Source of the DNA: an uncultured Lachnospiraceae bacterium
GTDB taxonomy: Bacteria > Bacillota > Clostridia > Lachnospirales > Lachnospiraceae
Direction: 5' to 3'
Assembly (NCBI GenBank): GCA_910588285.1
Contig: CAJUQB010000002.1
Location: 38,999-102,998, forward strand
Length of the DNA: 64,000 bases
Position numbers and translations under genes: made by a program. How positions within the stretch are numbered: position 1 is the stretch's first letter; each line of letters starts with the position of its first letter. Below are positions 8,646-17,495 of this stretch, piece by piece. Below the pieces are notes generated by a model, which was not told where the DNA came from, searched no databases, and saw nothing but the letters and a program-made list of their open reading frames with translations.

Positions 8646-10229
8646 TTACACCACAACCTCCACAATCCGCTTCCCGTTTAATTGGATCTCATGGATACCG
8701 GTTTTCTTATTTTTGTTGAAATGAAAGCTTAAGAGATAGCCGGTATCCTCTTTGTAATAATCCAGGTATTCAAATAGCTGCTGCTCCCCGCGTCTGTTGT
8801 AGGCATTTCCATGCCACAGCTTCATTTCAATGATAAAGCGCCTGCCCCTGTAATCCACAATGACATCTGTCCGTGTATGGTCGCGGGTCTGAGCTTCAAT
8901 ATAATAATTGCCAGCGCCATTGATGATGGGGCGCAGATACAGAAGAAACATGCGCCTGCCCTCATGCTCCAGAAATTTTTCATTGGAATTCTGGCATATT
9001 TCTTCATAATATTCGTAAAATTTCTCCATAACAAGATTCATTTGGAGCATTCCATGCACAAAGAATTGAGACCTGCCGTCCTGGGCCAAGGGCTGTATTC
9101 CATTTGTCAGCTCCTCTTCAGAAAGAAACATATTGTACATTTTGGTCTCAAAGATACGGTTTGCAATGGCAACAGAATTATTTACATTTTTCAGAAATCC
9201 AAACATAACGCCAATGCTGATGATCGGACTTGTAATCTCAAAGGCATAATGCATACCGCAGAACAGGATATCCTTGAGCCGTTCTTTCAGAAGCGGGTAT
9301 TCCTCTATCTTTTTGAACATATCGTCAAATAGTGTGTTGGGATCCTGCAAAAACAGACGGATCGCAGCAAGAAAGCCGTCTTTTGTCCATGCGTCGGCCT
9401 TTTCCGGAAAATCGCTGCTTCCGGCGACCTGCTCATCCAGCAGCATACAGATCCGTGAGACCATATAAGGGTAGCCATCGGTGTATTCATAAATCCACTG
9501 GCTGAAGGTGTGAATATCCATTCCGGTGTGATGCTCCTCCTCATAGGAGGAAAGCATTCCGGCTATATCCTGGGGATGGAAGCTCATATCTACCGTAAAA
9601 TCCGCAGCAATATTCCAGGGACTGTTGTATTTTGGCTCTGCATCGGGATGAAGCTTTTGTTTCAGATTTTTAATATCATAGACTCCGGCCAGAATTACAG
9701 AATGAAAGGTAATATCCTGTTCCTGTCTCTGATCCAGGTATTTATTCCGAAGCAATCCAAGAAATGACAAAAAGATCTGATTGTCAGAGCTTTTATCTAC
9801 CTCATCAATCATAAGTACAATTTTGTTATGGCTGTTTTGGCACAATTCCGTAATACGGTCACTGAGATCCTGAAATGGGAAATCATCGGAGATAGGCTGC
9901 TCCCATTGCTGCAGGAGCTGCGGATCAATTTCCTGCCTCTTTAATTCCCGGCGAATGCTGCGGATGAGCCCCCGGGCAAAGATGGCATGAGAACAGAACA
10001 GCTCATCGGCAGCCTCAAAACTGAGACGTATCACCAGATATTGCTGCTTCAAATGCTTTTCCAGTAAATACAGGGTTGTAGTTTTGCCAAACTGGCGGGC
10101 GCGGTTGATGGTAAAATAATCTCCCTTTTTTACATATTCGGTGATGATTTGATCTATTCTGTCCTTCATATTTACCATATAGTGCAATTTTGGGATGCAC
10201 ACTCCGGTGACATTAAAGCGTTTAGACAT
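8646..10229 (-). CDS. AAA-family ATPase with C-terminal PD-(D/E)XK nuclease-like domain
   Basis: A 527-residue protein on the minus strand. The N-terminal ATPase, resembling the AAA_35 type, has Walker A ARQFGKTT (Lys49) and Walker B IVLMIDEVDK (about 135-144). The C-terminal part (about 440-527) has the PD-(D/E)XK pattern RTDVIVDY then FIIEMK. Such proteins are abundant and multi-copy in gut Clostridia and Bacteroidetes; their function is unknown, with roles in DNA mobility or defence proposed. It stands alone, convergent with the patatin gene. A second, different ATPase-nuclease lies at 12875-14476. Confidence 0.85.
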   Translation of the reverse strand: MSKRFNVTGVCIPKLHYMVNMKDRIDQIITEYVKKGDYFTINRARQFGKTTTLYLLEKHLKQQYLVIRLSFEAADELFCSHAIFARGLIRSIRRELKRQEIDPQLLQQWEQPISDDFPFQDLSDRITELCQNSHNKIVLMIDEVDKSSDNQIFLSFLGLLRNKYLDQRQEQDITFHSVILAGVYDIKNLKQKLHPDAEPKYNSPWNIAADFTVDMSFHPQDIAGMLSSYEEEHHTGMDIHTFSQWIYEYTDGYPYMVSRICMLLDEQVAGSSDFPEKADAWTKDGFLAAIRLFLQDPNTLFDDMFKKIEEYPLLKERLKDILFCGMHYAFEITSPIISIGVMFGFLKNVNNSVAIANRIFETKMYNMFLSEEELTNGIQPLAQDGRSQFFVHGMLQMNLVMEKFYEYYEEICQNSNEKFLEHEGRRMFLLYLRPIINGAGNYYIEAQTRDHTRTDVIVDYRGRRFIIEMKLWHGNAYNRRGEQQLFEYLDYYKEDTGYLLSFHFNKNKKTGIHEIQLNGKRIVEVVV

Positions 10230-10330
10230 ATGATGATCTCCGTTCCTTTTGGTTGTTCAATATTGTATCATAGAAGAACGCATGGCACAATTATAAAATC
10301 AGGACAGGGCAATTCAAAGCGCTAACCCGA

Positions 10331-10478
10331 GTTACTTTTCACGGGTCAGGAATGCGCACTGGCTGCGTATTCCGTGAGAACATGATTCAGGAGTGAGGGG
10401 CGATTTTTGCGTAGCAAAACTTTAAATATCGCCCCGAATCGTTGCTATGAACGGCCCCTCGGGCCGTGAATAGTAACC
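10331..10478. mobile_element. MITE-like multi-hairpin repeat, copy 1
   Basis: A 147-148-bp palindromic element, beginning GTTACT and ending AGTAAC, about 92% identical to the copy at 23019-23165. It contains an outer inverted repeat plus three internal hairpins: a GGAATGCGCA type stem, a GGGGCGAT/ATCGCCCC stem with an inner TTTTGC/GCAAAA stem, and CGGCCC/GGGCCG. It is flanked by the direct repeat AACCCGA (10324-10330 and 10479-10485), which looks like a 7-bp target-site duplication. No coding capacity. Non-autonomous transposition is inferred. The rest of the 433-bp gap 10230-10662 holds only the promoter noted at 10560. Confidence 0.8.
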
Positions 10479-10559
10479 AACCCGAAAGCCATATCAGCGG
10501 ATTGTGGCTCTGACACAAAGCCCCTGGACATATTTTAAGGGATTTTATAAAATTTCACA

Positions 10560-10588
10560 TTGCCCAATGGGAAAATGTTATGTATAAT
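10560..10588 (+). promoter_or_regulatory. Putative sigma-A promoter of the OFA transporter
   Basis: TTGCCC (10560-10565), a 17-bp spacer and TATAAT (10583-10588), 75 bp before the start codon. Confidence 0.6.
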
Positions 10589-10662
10589 AATAAGAAGTAA
10601 CACGTCAAATCTGCGCTATAATTGCTATTATAGGGCAGATTTTTAAAGAGAGGAGAATAAGT

Positions 10663-11871
10663 ATGAAACAATTAAACCGTTGGGTCTATGCCATTGTGGG
10701 CGTAATTGTGCTTCTGATGGCAGGGCTTGTGTATGCATGGTCTGTGATGGGAAGCGTAATCAACCGTGATCTGAACGTGGAGCAGGCGCCCCTTTCGCTG
10801 ACCTTTACCATTGTAATGGCCATGTTCTGTATCGGCTGCCTGATCGCCGGGATTCTGGCGAAAAAGGTGAATCCCAAGCTGTATGTGCTGCTTGCCGCTG
10901 TTTTGTTCCTGGTGGGATTTTTGGTGGCATCCATGACAACCGGAGTGGCCCTTCTGTATGTGGGCTTTGGCATCCTGGCAGGCCTGGGCTCCGGCTTTGC
11001 CTACAATGCCGTTATGAGCACCATGTCCTCCTGGTTCCCGGATAAGCAGGGATTGATTTCCGGTATCCTGCTGATGGGCTTTGGATTATCCAGCTTTATT
11101 GTGGGCAAGCTGTTTGTAGCCGTAACCCCTGAGAGCAATCCTCTGGCCTGGAGAACCACCTTCCGGGTAATGGCTGTTGTAATCTTTGTAATCCTTGTGA
11201 TATGCAGCTTTTTCTTCGTGAAGCCGGGGCCGGACTTTGTTCCTCCAGAGGGAGGCAAGAAGAAGGCAGTCCGTCAGCCGGCCAGCGACATTACGGCCGG
11301 TGAGATGGTGAAAAAGCCGGCTTTCTGGCTGTACTATGTGTGGGCCATTCTCATCAGCGCGGCAGGCCTTGCACTGGTGTCCCAGGCCAACGGCATTGCC
11401 AATCAGGTGGGAACCGGCATTGCGGCAGGAACCATTGCCACGGTTGTAGGCCTGATTTCCATTTTTAACGGCATTGGCCGTGTGATTTTCGGCGGGCTTT
11501 TTGATAAGAAGGGCTACCAGATGACCATGATTCTTGATATGATTGTCTTTGTGGCAGCCGGTGTGATCCTGATCATGGCCCTGAAGACAGGGGCTTTTGC
11601 ACTGATTGTCGTTGGCTTTATTGTAGGCGGTTTTGCTTATGGCGGGGTAACGCCCACCAACTCTGCAATTATCAGTGATTTCTTTGGAAGAAGCAATTAT
11701 GCCATGAATTTCTCGCTGATCAACACCAACTTGATTATCGCCTCCTTTGCATCCACCATTGCCGGGAAGCTGTATGATGCCAGCCAATCCTACATGAGCA
11801 CCATTTTCATGATGATCGGCGTGACGGTAGCCGGATTTGTGGTATTCTTAGGGATTCGGCGGCCAAAGTAA
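10663..11871 (+). CDS. OFA-family major facilitator transporter
   Basis: A 402-residue, 12-helix MFS carrier of the oxalate/formate antiporter (OFA) family. Recognised by the N-terminal pattern NRWVYAIVGVIVLLMAGLVYAWSV, the mid-protein GLGSGFAYNAVMSTMSSWFPDKQGLISGILLMGFG, and FGGLFDKKG in the second half. The central cytoplasmic loop lies at about residues 190-220. Substrate is probably a small carboxylate. Adjacency to a 2-hydroxyacid dehydrogenase suggests a hydroxy- or keto-acid, but that is inference. A strong AGAGAGGAG site precedes the ATG. Its last codons are part of a tandem duplication running into the downstream gap. Confidence 0.9.
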   Translation: MKQLNRWVYAIVGVIVLLMAGLVYAWSVMGSVINRDLNVEQAPLSLTFTIVMAMFCIGCLIAGILAKKVNPKLYVLLAAVLFLVGFLVASMTTGVALLYVGFGILAGLGSGFAYNAVMSTMSSWFPDKQGLISGILLMGFGLSSFIVGKLFVAVTPESNPLAWRTTFRVMAVVIFVILVICSFFFVKPGPDFVPPEGGKKKAVRQPASDITAGEMVKKPAFWLYYVWAILISAAGLALVSQANGIANQVGTGIAAGTIATVVGLISIFNGIGRVIFGGLFDKKGYQMTMILDMIVFVAAGVILIMALKTGAFALIVVGFIVGGFAYGGVTPTNSAIISDFFGRSNYAMNFSLINTNLIIASFASTIAGKLYDASQSYMSTIFMMIGVTVAGFVVFLGIRRPK

Positions 11872-11934
11872 AGTTTTTCGTATTCTTAGGAATCCGCAGG
11901 CCAAAGTAAAGTTTTTAGTATTCTTAATAATCCT
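11843..11934 (+). repeat. 38-bp tandem duplication at the 3' end of the OFA gene
   Basis: A 38-bp unit TATTCTTAGG...AAGTTTTT covers the last codons and stop of the transporter (11843-11880). It is repeated at 11881-11918 with a few changes, and its first bases recur at 11919-11934. The second copy is outside the reading frame because the first TAA ends translation. Confidence 0.85.
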
Positions 11935-11976
11935 AAAATCAAGGAATAAGAGAGAAAATAAATCGGGAATTAATTT

Positions 11977-12924
11977 ATGAAAATTGTATTTTTAGATGTA
12001 AAATCCATAGGCGAGGATATAGATCTTGGCGGCTTTGAACGGCTGGGCCAGGTGGAAAAATATGCATACTGCAATCTGGAGGAAACGAGAGAACGGCTTA
12101 GGGATGCAGATGTGGCCATTATCAACAAGACCCCAATGAATGAGAGCACTCTGGAGGGGGCGAAGAAGCTAAAGCTGGTGTGCGTTACCGCCACAGGCAC
12201 GGATAACCTGGATAAGGAATACCTTGACCGCCGGGGCATTGCTTGGCGCAATGTGGCGGGGTATTCCACCCAGTCAGTGGCCCAGCATACCTTTGCCATG
12301 CTGTTCTATCTGCTGGAGAAGCTTCCCTATTATGACAGCTATGTCAAGAGCGGGGCGTATATTGGAGATACCTGCTTTTCCCATTTTGCCAATCTCTTCC
12401 ATGAGATCAGCGGCATGACCTGGGGGATCGTGGGTCTGGGGAATATCGGGCGGCGTGTTGCGGATATTGCCCAGTGCTTCGGCTGCCGGGTGATCTATTA
12501 TTCCACCTCCGGGCGGAACCGTCAGGAGGGATATCAGCAGGTGGATTTTGACACGCTTCTGGCCCAGTCCGATATCCTGTCAATACATGCGCCCCTGAAT
12601 GAGGACACCCGGGGCCTGATGAATTGGGAGGCCTTTGCCCGGATGAAGAAAAACGCCATTTTTCTGAACCTTGGCCGGGGCCCCATTGTGGTGGAGGCGG
12701 ATCTGGCAAAGGCTCTTCAAAATGGCGAGATTGGGGCAGCAGGGCTGGATGTGCTCTCGAAGGAGCCCATGGCGGCAGACAATCCGTTAAGGGATATCCA
12801 GGACAGCGGCCGCCTGCTGATTACGCCCCACATTGCCTGGGCCAGCGTGGAGGCCAGGACCCGGCTGATGAAGATTATTGAAGGCCAGGTGGAGGAGTTC
12901 CTGGAAGGGTCAGGTGTTCGATGA
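11977..12924 (+). CDS. D-2-hydroxyacid dehydrogenase, NAD-dependent
   Basis: A 315-residue dehydrogenase that reduces 2-keto acids to D-2-hydroxy acids or the reverse. The NAD-binding Rossmann motif GLGNIG is at about residues 149-154. The family signature LNLGRGPIVVEADLAKAL and the catalytic-histidine segment TPHIAWAS are present; the substrate-binding Arg and Glu positions look conserved. The start has only a weak ribosome-binding site. It could be a hydroxypyruvate/glyoxylate reductase or a lactate-type enzyme; sequence alone does not decide. Its 3' end overlaps the convergent ATPase gene by 50 bp. Confidence 0.9.
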   Translation: MKIVFLDVKSIGEDIDLGGFERLGQVEKYAYCNLEETRERLRDADVAIINKTPMNESTLEGAKKLKLVCVTATGTDNLDKEYLDRRGIAWRNVAGYSTQSVAQHTFAMLFYLLEKLPYYDSYVKSGAYIGDTCFSHFANLFHEISGMTWGIVGLGNIGRRVADIAQCFGCRVIYYSTSGRNRQEGYQQVDFDTLLAQSDILSIHAPLNEDTRGLMNWEAFARMKKNAIFLNLGRGPIVVEADLAKALQNGEIGAAGLDVLSKEPMAADNPLRDIQDSGRLLITPHIAWASVEARTRLMKIIEGQVEEFLEGSGVR

Positions 12925-14476
12925 GACAGCTGTGGGGCTTATTTTTATCATTTCTGTTGTAGTTTACGCCGACCAGCAGTATTTCACCACAGTAGTCTTC
13001 CAACACCTGAGTGTAATGCCTGTCCTTAATCTGTGAAATGGCAGTGGCGGCAGATTGGTCATATTTCAATTCTATTACAAGGGCAGGCTTTCCGGAGGAG
13101 GGAAGGGGTAAAAATACCACGTCTGCGAACCCATGTCCCGAGGGGAGCTCCCGGATGATGCGGTAATCCTTCCTTGCACTATAGTATGCAAGGCTTATGG
13201 CACAGCTTAAGGAATTTTCGTCATTGTAGGTTAGGATAGAAGCTACCTCTGTGTGGGCCAGGTCCAGCCCTGCTGCAACAGCTGTCTCGTCGCCGCGGAG
13301 TGTGGCTTCCAGCAAATGCTCCGAGGCCTGCAGCACACGCATGACCTCGGACCAGCCGCCCACGCTCATGGCATTCTCAAATTCTTCCATGATTTCCCGG
13401 TTGGGGATAAAGGCTTCCTTTCTCACAGAATCATAGCCAAGATATCCCAGGTGGATCAGCAGCGTCAGCACGTCATCCTTTGTCTCAAAGGTGCGCATGT
13501 CATTCTGAAAGCTTCGGGTGTTTACCCGGATATGTGCGCCGCCTATCATCTGGACAATATCAGACCGAAGCCCATCAAAATCCATATCTATATAGACCTT
13601 CAGTGCAGTGTAGGTTTCCGTAGAGGTCCAGTAATTAGAGAAATCCCGGAACCGCATGGCCCCCACAACAGATCGCGGGTTATAAACATGCTGGAATTTT
13701 TTCAGCTGGTATCCGTCATACCAGTTGCTGGTTTCGTCAAAATCCATATCAAACTGCCGGCACAGCTTCCGTACCTCCTGTTCTGTAAAGCCGGTATATT
13801 CTTCAAAAATGCCTTGGTCTGTCATGGAATATTCCCAGAACATGTTGAGTGCAGAATGCTGCCCGTATTTTTTGACCGGGAGGATCCCGGTCATGTAGGC
13901 AAGGGCTACAAAGGGCTGATCCTTCAGAAGGTTCCGCAGAAAATCCAGGTATTGTTTTTGCATTTCCGCAGATTCCTGCCGTTCGCGCATCACGCAATCC
14001 CATTCATCCATCAGAAATATAAACTGCTGGCCTGTTGCAGCATAGATCCGCCGCAGGGCAAGAGCAAGCCCGGATATATCCCCTTGCAGCAAACCATCGT
14101 ATTCCTGGTACAGCTCCCTTAGAACCTCCTGCTCCAGGTATTCCGTTACCCCTTCAGGAGAAGCTTCAATCAGAAATTGCTGCATATTCAGATAGATGAC
14201 ATTGTGTTGATTCAGGTGCTCTTCAAAGCTTTGCTCTCCCTGGATCTGCAGTCCCTGAAACAGCTCCCTGGAACTGCAGCCGCGGCTGTAGTATGCGGCA
14301 AGCATTTCCAGTGCCATGGATTTTCCAAAGCGCCGTGGCCTGCTGACGCAGACAAATTTTTCCGCTGTGTTGAGTAATTCATTGGTATGGGCAATCAGCC
14401 CGGTCTTATCCACATAGATTCGGGAGCGGATGGATTCCCAGAAGCCCTTATTATCCGGATTTAAATAAAATCCCAT
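12875..14476 (-). CDS. AAA-ATPase-like protein with PD-(D/E)XK nuclease domain (DUF1703 type)
   Basis: A 533-residue protein. The N-terminal AAA-ATPase_like domain begins MGFYLNPDNKGFW, with the typical YVDKTGLI motif and Walker A SRPRRFGKS (Lys52). LMDEWD is Walker B-like. The C-terminal PDDEXK_9-type segment has HGFADVVFLPL and ALVIELKYD. This is a large gut-bacterial family of unknown function, often called ATP-binding protein. The start at 14476 is set by the GGGAGGGGG site and the conserved N-terminus. It lies 16 bp downstream of the phospholipase-like gene on the same strand, and its tail overlaps the 2-hydroxyacid dehydrogenase by 50 bp. Confidence 0.88.
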   Translation of the reverse strand: MGFYLNPDNKGFWESIRSRIYVDKTGLIAHTNELLNTAEKFVCVSRPRRFGKSMALEMLAAYYSRGCSSRELFQGLQIQGEQSFEEHLNQHNVIYLNMQQFLIEASPEGVTEYLEQEVLRELYQEYDGLLQGDISGLALALRRIYAATGQQFIFLMDEWDCVMRERQESAEMQKQYLDFLRNLLKDQPFVALAYMTGILPVKKYGQHSALNMFWEYSMTDQGIFEEYTGFTEQEVRKLCRQFDMDFDETSNWYDGYQLKKFQHVYNPRSVVGAMRFRDFSNYWTSTETYTALKVYIDMDFDGLRSDIVQMIGGAHIRVNTRSFQNDMRTFETKDDVLTLLIHLGYLGYDSVRKEAFIPNREIMEEFENAMSVGGWSEVMRVLQASEHLLEATLRGDETAVAAGLDLAHTEVASILTYNDENSLSCAISLAYYSARKDYRIIRELPSGHGFADVVFLPLPSSGKPALVIELKYDQSAATAISQIKDRHYTQVLEDYCGEILLVGVNYNRNDKNKPHSCLIEHLTLPGTPPPGLQ

Positions 14477-14492
14477 ACAGCTTCCCCCTCCC

Positions 14493-15443
14493 TTATGCCA
14501 AGCCGGAGTGATAATTCCGGCTGCCAAGCTTTCTTAAGATCCGCGCCATCCGCTGCCTTTCCGCATCACTGTGCTTGTCTGTGAGAAACAGCTGATAGAT
14601 CTGGGGCAGCAGAGCCTGGTATTCCTCCTGAGCCCCGTCAATCAGCTCCAGGACGGATGCTCCGGAGTGCAGGGAGGGCTCCCAGGGATTCCTCCAGGTG
14701 CGGTGCAGAAGGTTCAGCGGATCCGTGTGGAACCGCAGAGAGTCGCTGGCAATCATGGGGGACAGCAGCGGATAGCCTAAGGTCATGGCCTCCAGCTTCC
14801 GGATCAATACCTTTTTCTTACCATGGGGATCATAGAGGAGCTTTGTCCCTACCTGCAGGGAACGGATGGCAAGACGCATGGCTGTGTAGGTGATCTTGAG
14901 ATCCGGATAGGTCATAGAATATACATAATATAAAATCGTGGCAATGACACGCACCTCCCTGCGGGTCAGCAAAATGGTAGAGCGCTGGCGGAATCCGGAG
15001 GGAAGCTTTTTTTTGTAAAAATCCAATAGCTCTGTGTCAATATCCACCTCCAGATTCATATGGCGGCCATGGTAGGAATCCTCCGGTCCCTGGTAGTGGG
15101 TGCGCCAGTAGATGTAGGGGTGGCAGCTGCAGTCCAGAAGATAGTGGCCGATAAACCCCATCACATAGGCCCGGGCAATGGCAGCCTCCTTCTTGTCCGG
15201 AAACAGATTGACACTCTTCAGCAGATACTCTAAAAAAACACCTGTTTCTGTAATATGGGCTGTGGAACCGATATTATTTTCGTGTAGGGCGTAAGAGGGA
15301 AGATAGTAAAAAAACAGATCCGGCCCCTGCAGGCCCAGACTGTAGGCTGCGTGATTGCCGCAGATATTTTTCTTCAAGGGAGTATTTTTCAGGTCCTTAT
15401 ATGCGTTGACCCCAAAGAGGTAATGTGTGGTAAAGCCGGGCAT
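14493..15443 (-). CDS. Zinc-dependent phospholipase C family protein
   Basis: A 316-residue protein resembling the Zn_dep_PLPC family. It starts MPGFTTHYLFG, as these proteins do, and has GLQGPDLFFYY and GFIGHYLLDCSCHPYIYWRTHY, which carry the histidine and aspartate metal ligands. No signal peptide was seen, so it may be cytoplasmic, unlike secreted clostridial alpha-toxins. Substrate unknown. It is followed after 16 bp by the ATPase-nuclease gene and is divergent from the purine permease. Confidence 0.82.
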   Translation of the reverse strand: MPGFTTHYLFGVNAYKDLKNTPLKKNICGNHAAYSLGLQGPDLFFYYLPSYALHENNIGSTAHITETGVFLEYLLKSVNLFPDKKEAAIARAYVMGFIGHYLLDCSCHPYIYWRTHYQGPEDSYHGRHMNLEVDIDTELLDFYKKKLPSGFRQRSTILLTRREVRVIATILYYVYSMTYPDLKITYTAMRLAIRSLQVGTKLLYDPHGKKKVLIRKLEAMTLGYPLLSPMIASDSLRFHTDPLNLLHRTWRNPWEPSLHSGASVLELIDGAQEEYQALLPQIYQLFLTDKHSDAERQRMARILRKLGSRNYHSGLA

Positions 15444-15594
15444 AGTGCATACACTCCTTTCATTGTCTGGAAATTCCTGATGATACAGGATGCTTTATCG
15501 AACAACAGCAATTCAATACCTATAGTATATCAGAGAAATCAGAAAAACAACAGAAAGAAATAGGAAAACCATAGAAATTTTGCGACAGTATGGC

Positions 15595-15624
15595 TTGCTA
15601 ATTGGAGCCTTAATCTGATATACT
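15595..15624 (+). promoter_or_regulatory. Putative promoter of the purine permease
   Basis: TTGCTA (15595-15600), an 18-bp spacer and TATACT (15619-15624). I looked for a purine riboswitch in 15444-15734 and did not find its conserved core. Confidence 0.45.
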
Positions 15625-15734
15625 GGAAATGACGCAGAAACCGTGACCTCTGATGAGTTCCGGAAAAGCCTTCCTTTTCCCTATGCGGCGGGGGCGTTAA
15701 GGGGATTCTTTGGAGAGAGAAAGGAGTTATGAGA

Positions 15735-17102
15735 ATGAACTTTTTGGAAAAAGTCTTTCATTTGAAAGAACGGGGAACAGATGTGAAAACAGAGATATTG
15801 GCGGGGGTTACTACATTTATGACCATGGCCTATATATTGGCGGTCAATCCCAATATCCTGTCAGAGTCCGGCATGGACCGGGGAGCAGTGTTTACGGCTA
15901 CGGCCCTGGCTTCTTTTCTGGCCACCTGCCTGATGGCGCTGCTGTCCAACTATCCCTTTGTACTGGCGCCTGGCATGGGCCTGAACGCCTACTTTGCTTA
16001 TACCGTTGTCCTGGGTATGGGGTATACCTGGCATATGGCGCTGGCGGCTGTATTTATTGAGGGTATTATCTTTATTATTTTATCGCTGACCAAGGTGCGT
16101 GAGGCAATTTTCAATGCCATACCCATGAATCTGAAGCATGCGGTTTCCGTGGGAATCGGCCTGTTTATTGCATTTATCGGCCTGCAGAATGCAAAGATTG
16201 TGGTAGATTCCTCCACTCTGGTTACCGTATTTTCCTTTAAAGGCTCTGTAGACGCCGGAACCTTCCGCAGTGTAGGGATTACCGTGCTTCTGGCCCTGAT
16301 CGGCATTTTGATCACTGCCATTCTTGTTGTGAAGAAGGTAAAGGGCAATATTTTATGGGGCATTCTTATTACCTGGGCCCTTGGCATTATCTGCCAGCTG
16401 ACAGGGCTCTATGTGCCCAACCCGGAGCTTGGGGCCTTCAGCCTGCTTCCGGATTTCAGCAGCTGGGGCGTGCCCAGCCTGATGCCTACCTTTATGAAGA
16501 TGGATTTTACCAAGGTGCTTTCCTTTGATTTTGCAATTATTATGTTTGCTTTCCTTTTTGTGGATATGTTCGATACCCTGGGAACCCTGATCGGCGTGGC
16601 CTCCAAGGCGGATATGCTGGATAAGGAGGGGAAGCTGCCCAGGATCCGCGGCGCCTTGATGGCAGACGCAGTGGGAACCTCTGCAGGAGCGATCTTGGGA
16701 ACCTCCACAGTTACCACCTTTGTTGAGAGCGCATCTGGTGTGGCAGAAGGCGGAAGAACAGGTCTGACCGGTATTGTATCTGCAATCCTGTTTGGGCTGT
16801 CCCTGCTGTTATCGCCGATCTTCTTGGCGATCCCTTCCTTTGCAACGGCTCCGGCCCTGGTAATCGTAGGCTTTTTGATGCTGACCTCTGTTACCAAAAT
16901 CAATTTTACTGATTATACGGAAGCGATTCCGGCATTTATTGCAATCATTGCCATGCCGTTTATGTACAGCATCTCTGAAGGAATCGCCATGGGCGTGATC
17001 TCTTATGTGGTGCTGAAGCTGGCCAGCGGCAAGGCCAAGGACATTACGGTACTGATGTATGTATTGGCAGTGCTCTTTATTTTGAAGTATATTGTGATTT
17101 AG
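15735..17102 (+). CDS. NCS2-family nucleobase permease (guanine/hypoxanthine/adenine type)
   Basis: A 455-residue membrane carrier of the AzgA/PbuG branch of NCS2. Signatures: RGTDVKTEILAGVTTFMTMAYILAVNP at the N-terminus, APGMGLNAYFAY, LFVDMFDTLGTLIGVASKA (about 275-295) and GTSTVTTFVESASGVAEGGRTGLT, all substrate-site regions. About 12-14 membrane spans. I prefer the ATG at 15735 over the one at 15729 because AAGGAG then lies 8 bp upstream. It is monocistronic, followed by a good terminator. Confidence 0.92.
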   Translation: MNFLEKVFHLKERGTDVKTEILAGVTTFMTMAYILAVNPNILSESGMDRGAVFTATALASFLATCLMALLSNYPFVLAPGMGLNAYFAYTVVLGMGYTWHMALAAVFIEGIIFIILSLTKVREAIFNAIPMNLKHAVSVGIGLFIAFIGLQNAKIVVDSSTLVTVFSFKGSVDAGTFRSVGITVLLALIGILITAILVVKKVKGNILWGILITWALGIICQLTGLYVPNPELGAFSLLPDFSSWGVPSLMPTFMKMDFTKVLSFDFAIIMFAFLFVDMFDTLGTLIGVASKADMLDKEGKLPRIRGALMADAVGTSAGAILGTSTVTTFVESASGVAEGGRTGLTGIVSAILFGLSLLLSPIFLAIPSFATAPALVIVGFLMLTSVTKINFTDYTEAIPAFIAIIAMPFMYSISEGIAMGVISYVVLKLASGKAKDITVLMYVLAVLFILKYIVI

Positions 17103-17120
17103 ATAAGGTTAGGAATGAAT

Positions 17121-17164
17121 AGAAAGGAACAGGAGAACCATGACGGTTTCCTGTTCCTTTCTTT
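17121..17164 (+). terminator. Intrinsic terminator after the purine permease
   Basis: The arms GAAAGGAACAG (17122-17132) and CTGTTCCTTTC (17151-17161) pair perfectly, with additional inner pairs, and TTT follows. Confidence 0.85.
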
Positions 17165-17285
17165 GCGCATAGGCCCTCCGGTATGTGGGGCAGGGGGTAA
17201 TCGGCCAAAACGTTCCTTATTCTGACTGCTTTCGACATTTTTTGCATAAAAAATATGTTAATTTGTCAAAAAGGAGGTTAAGACT

Positions 17286-17441
17286 ATGGATCAAAATTAC
17301 TTATTATTGTTCAATGCCGTTACGGATACCATTGAACAGCTGGAGGGAATGAAGCAAAGACTGATCTTAATGCAGCAGGAGGCAGAAGAGATCTATATTT
17401 CAAAAACAGGGGGCGAAATAGGGATAGAGAATGATTTTTGA
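17286..17441 (+). CDS. Small protein of 51 residues, unknown function
   Basis: A short open frame, MDQNYLLLFNAVTD to the end ENDF, preceded by a textbook ribosome-binding site (AAGGAGG, 8 bp before the ATG). The product is acidic, rich in Gln, Glu, Ile and Leu, and probably alpha-helical (DTIEQLEGMKQRLILMQQEAEE looks like a short coiled coil). I recognise no family. It lies between the purine permease terminator and the CIRCE element of hsp20. Evidence is the ribosome-binding site, the codon composition and the sensible helix pattern only. Confidence 0.6.
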   Translation: MDQNYLLLFNAVTDTIEQLEGMKQRLILMQQEAEEIYISKTGGEIGIENDF

Positions 17442-17495
17442 TAAAATGGATATCCTATTTTCAAGGCCTTTATAATATAAACATTCTATAAATTA

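Noticed and set aside
8811..9332. A 173-codon plus-strand frame inside the first ATPase-nuclease gene
   Set aside because: It is antisense to a protein with clear Walker motifs, and has no ribosome-binding site.
15444..15734. Purine riboswitch before the NCS2 permease
   Set aside because: The conserved loop-loop core and anti-terminator arrangement were not found.
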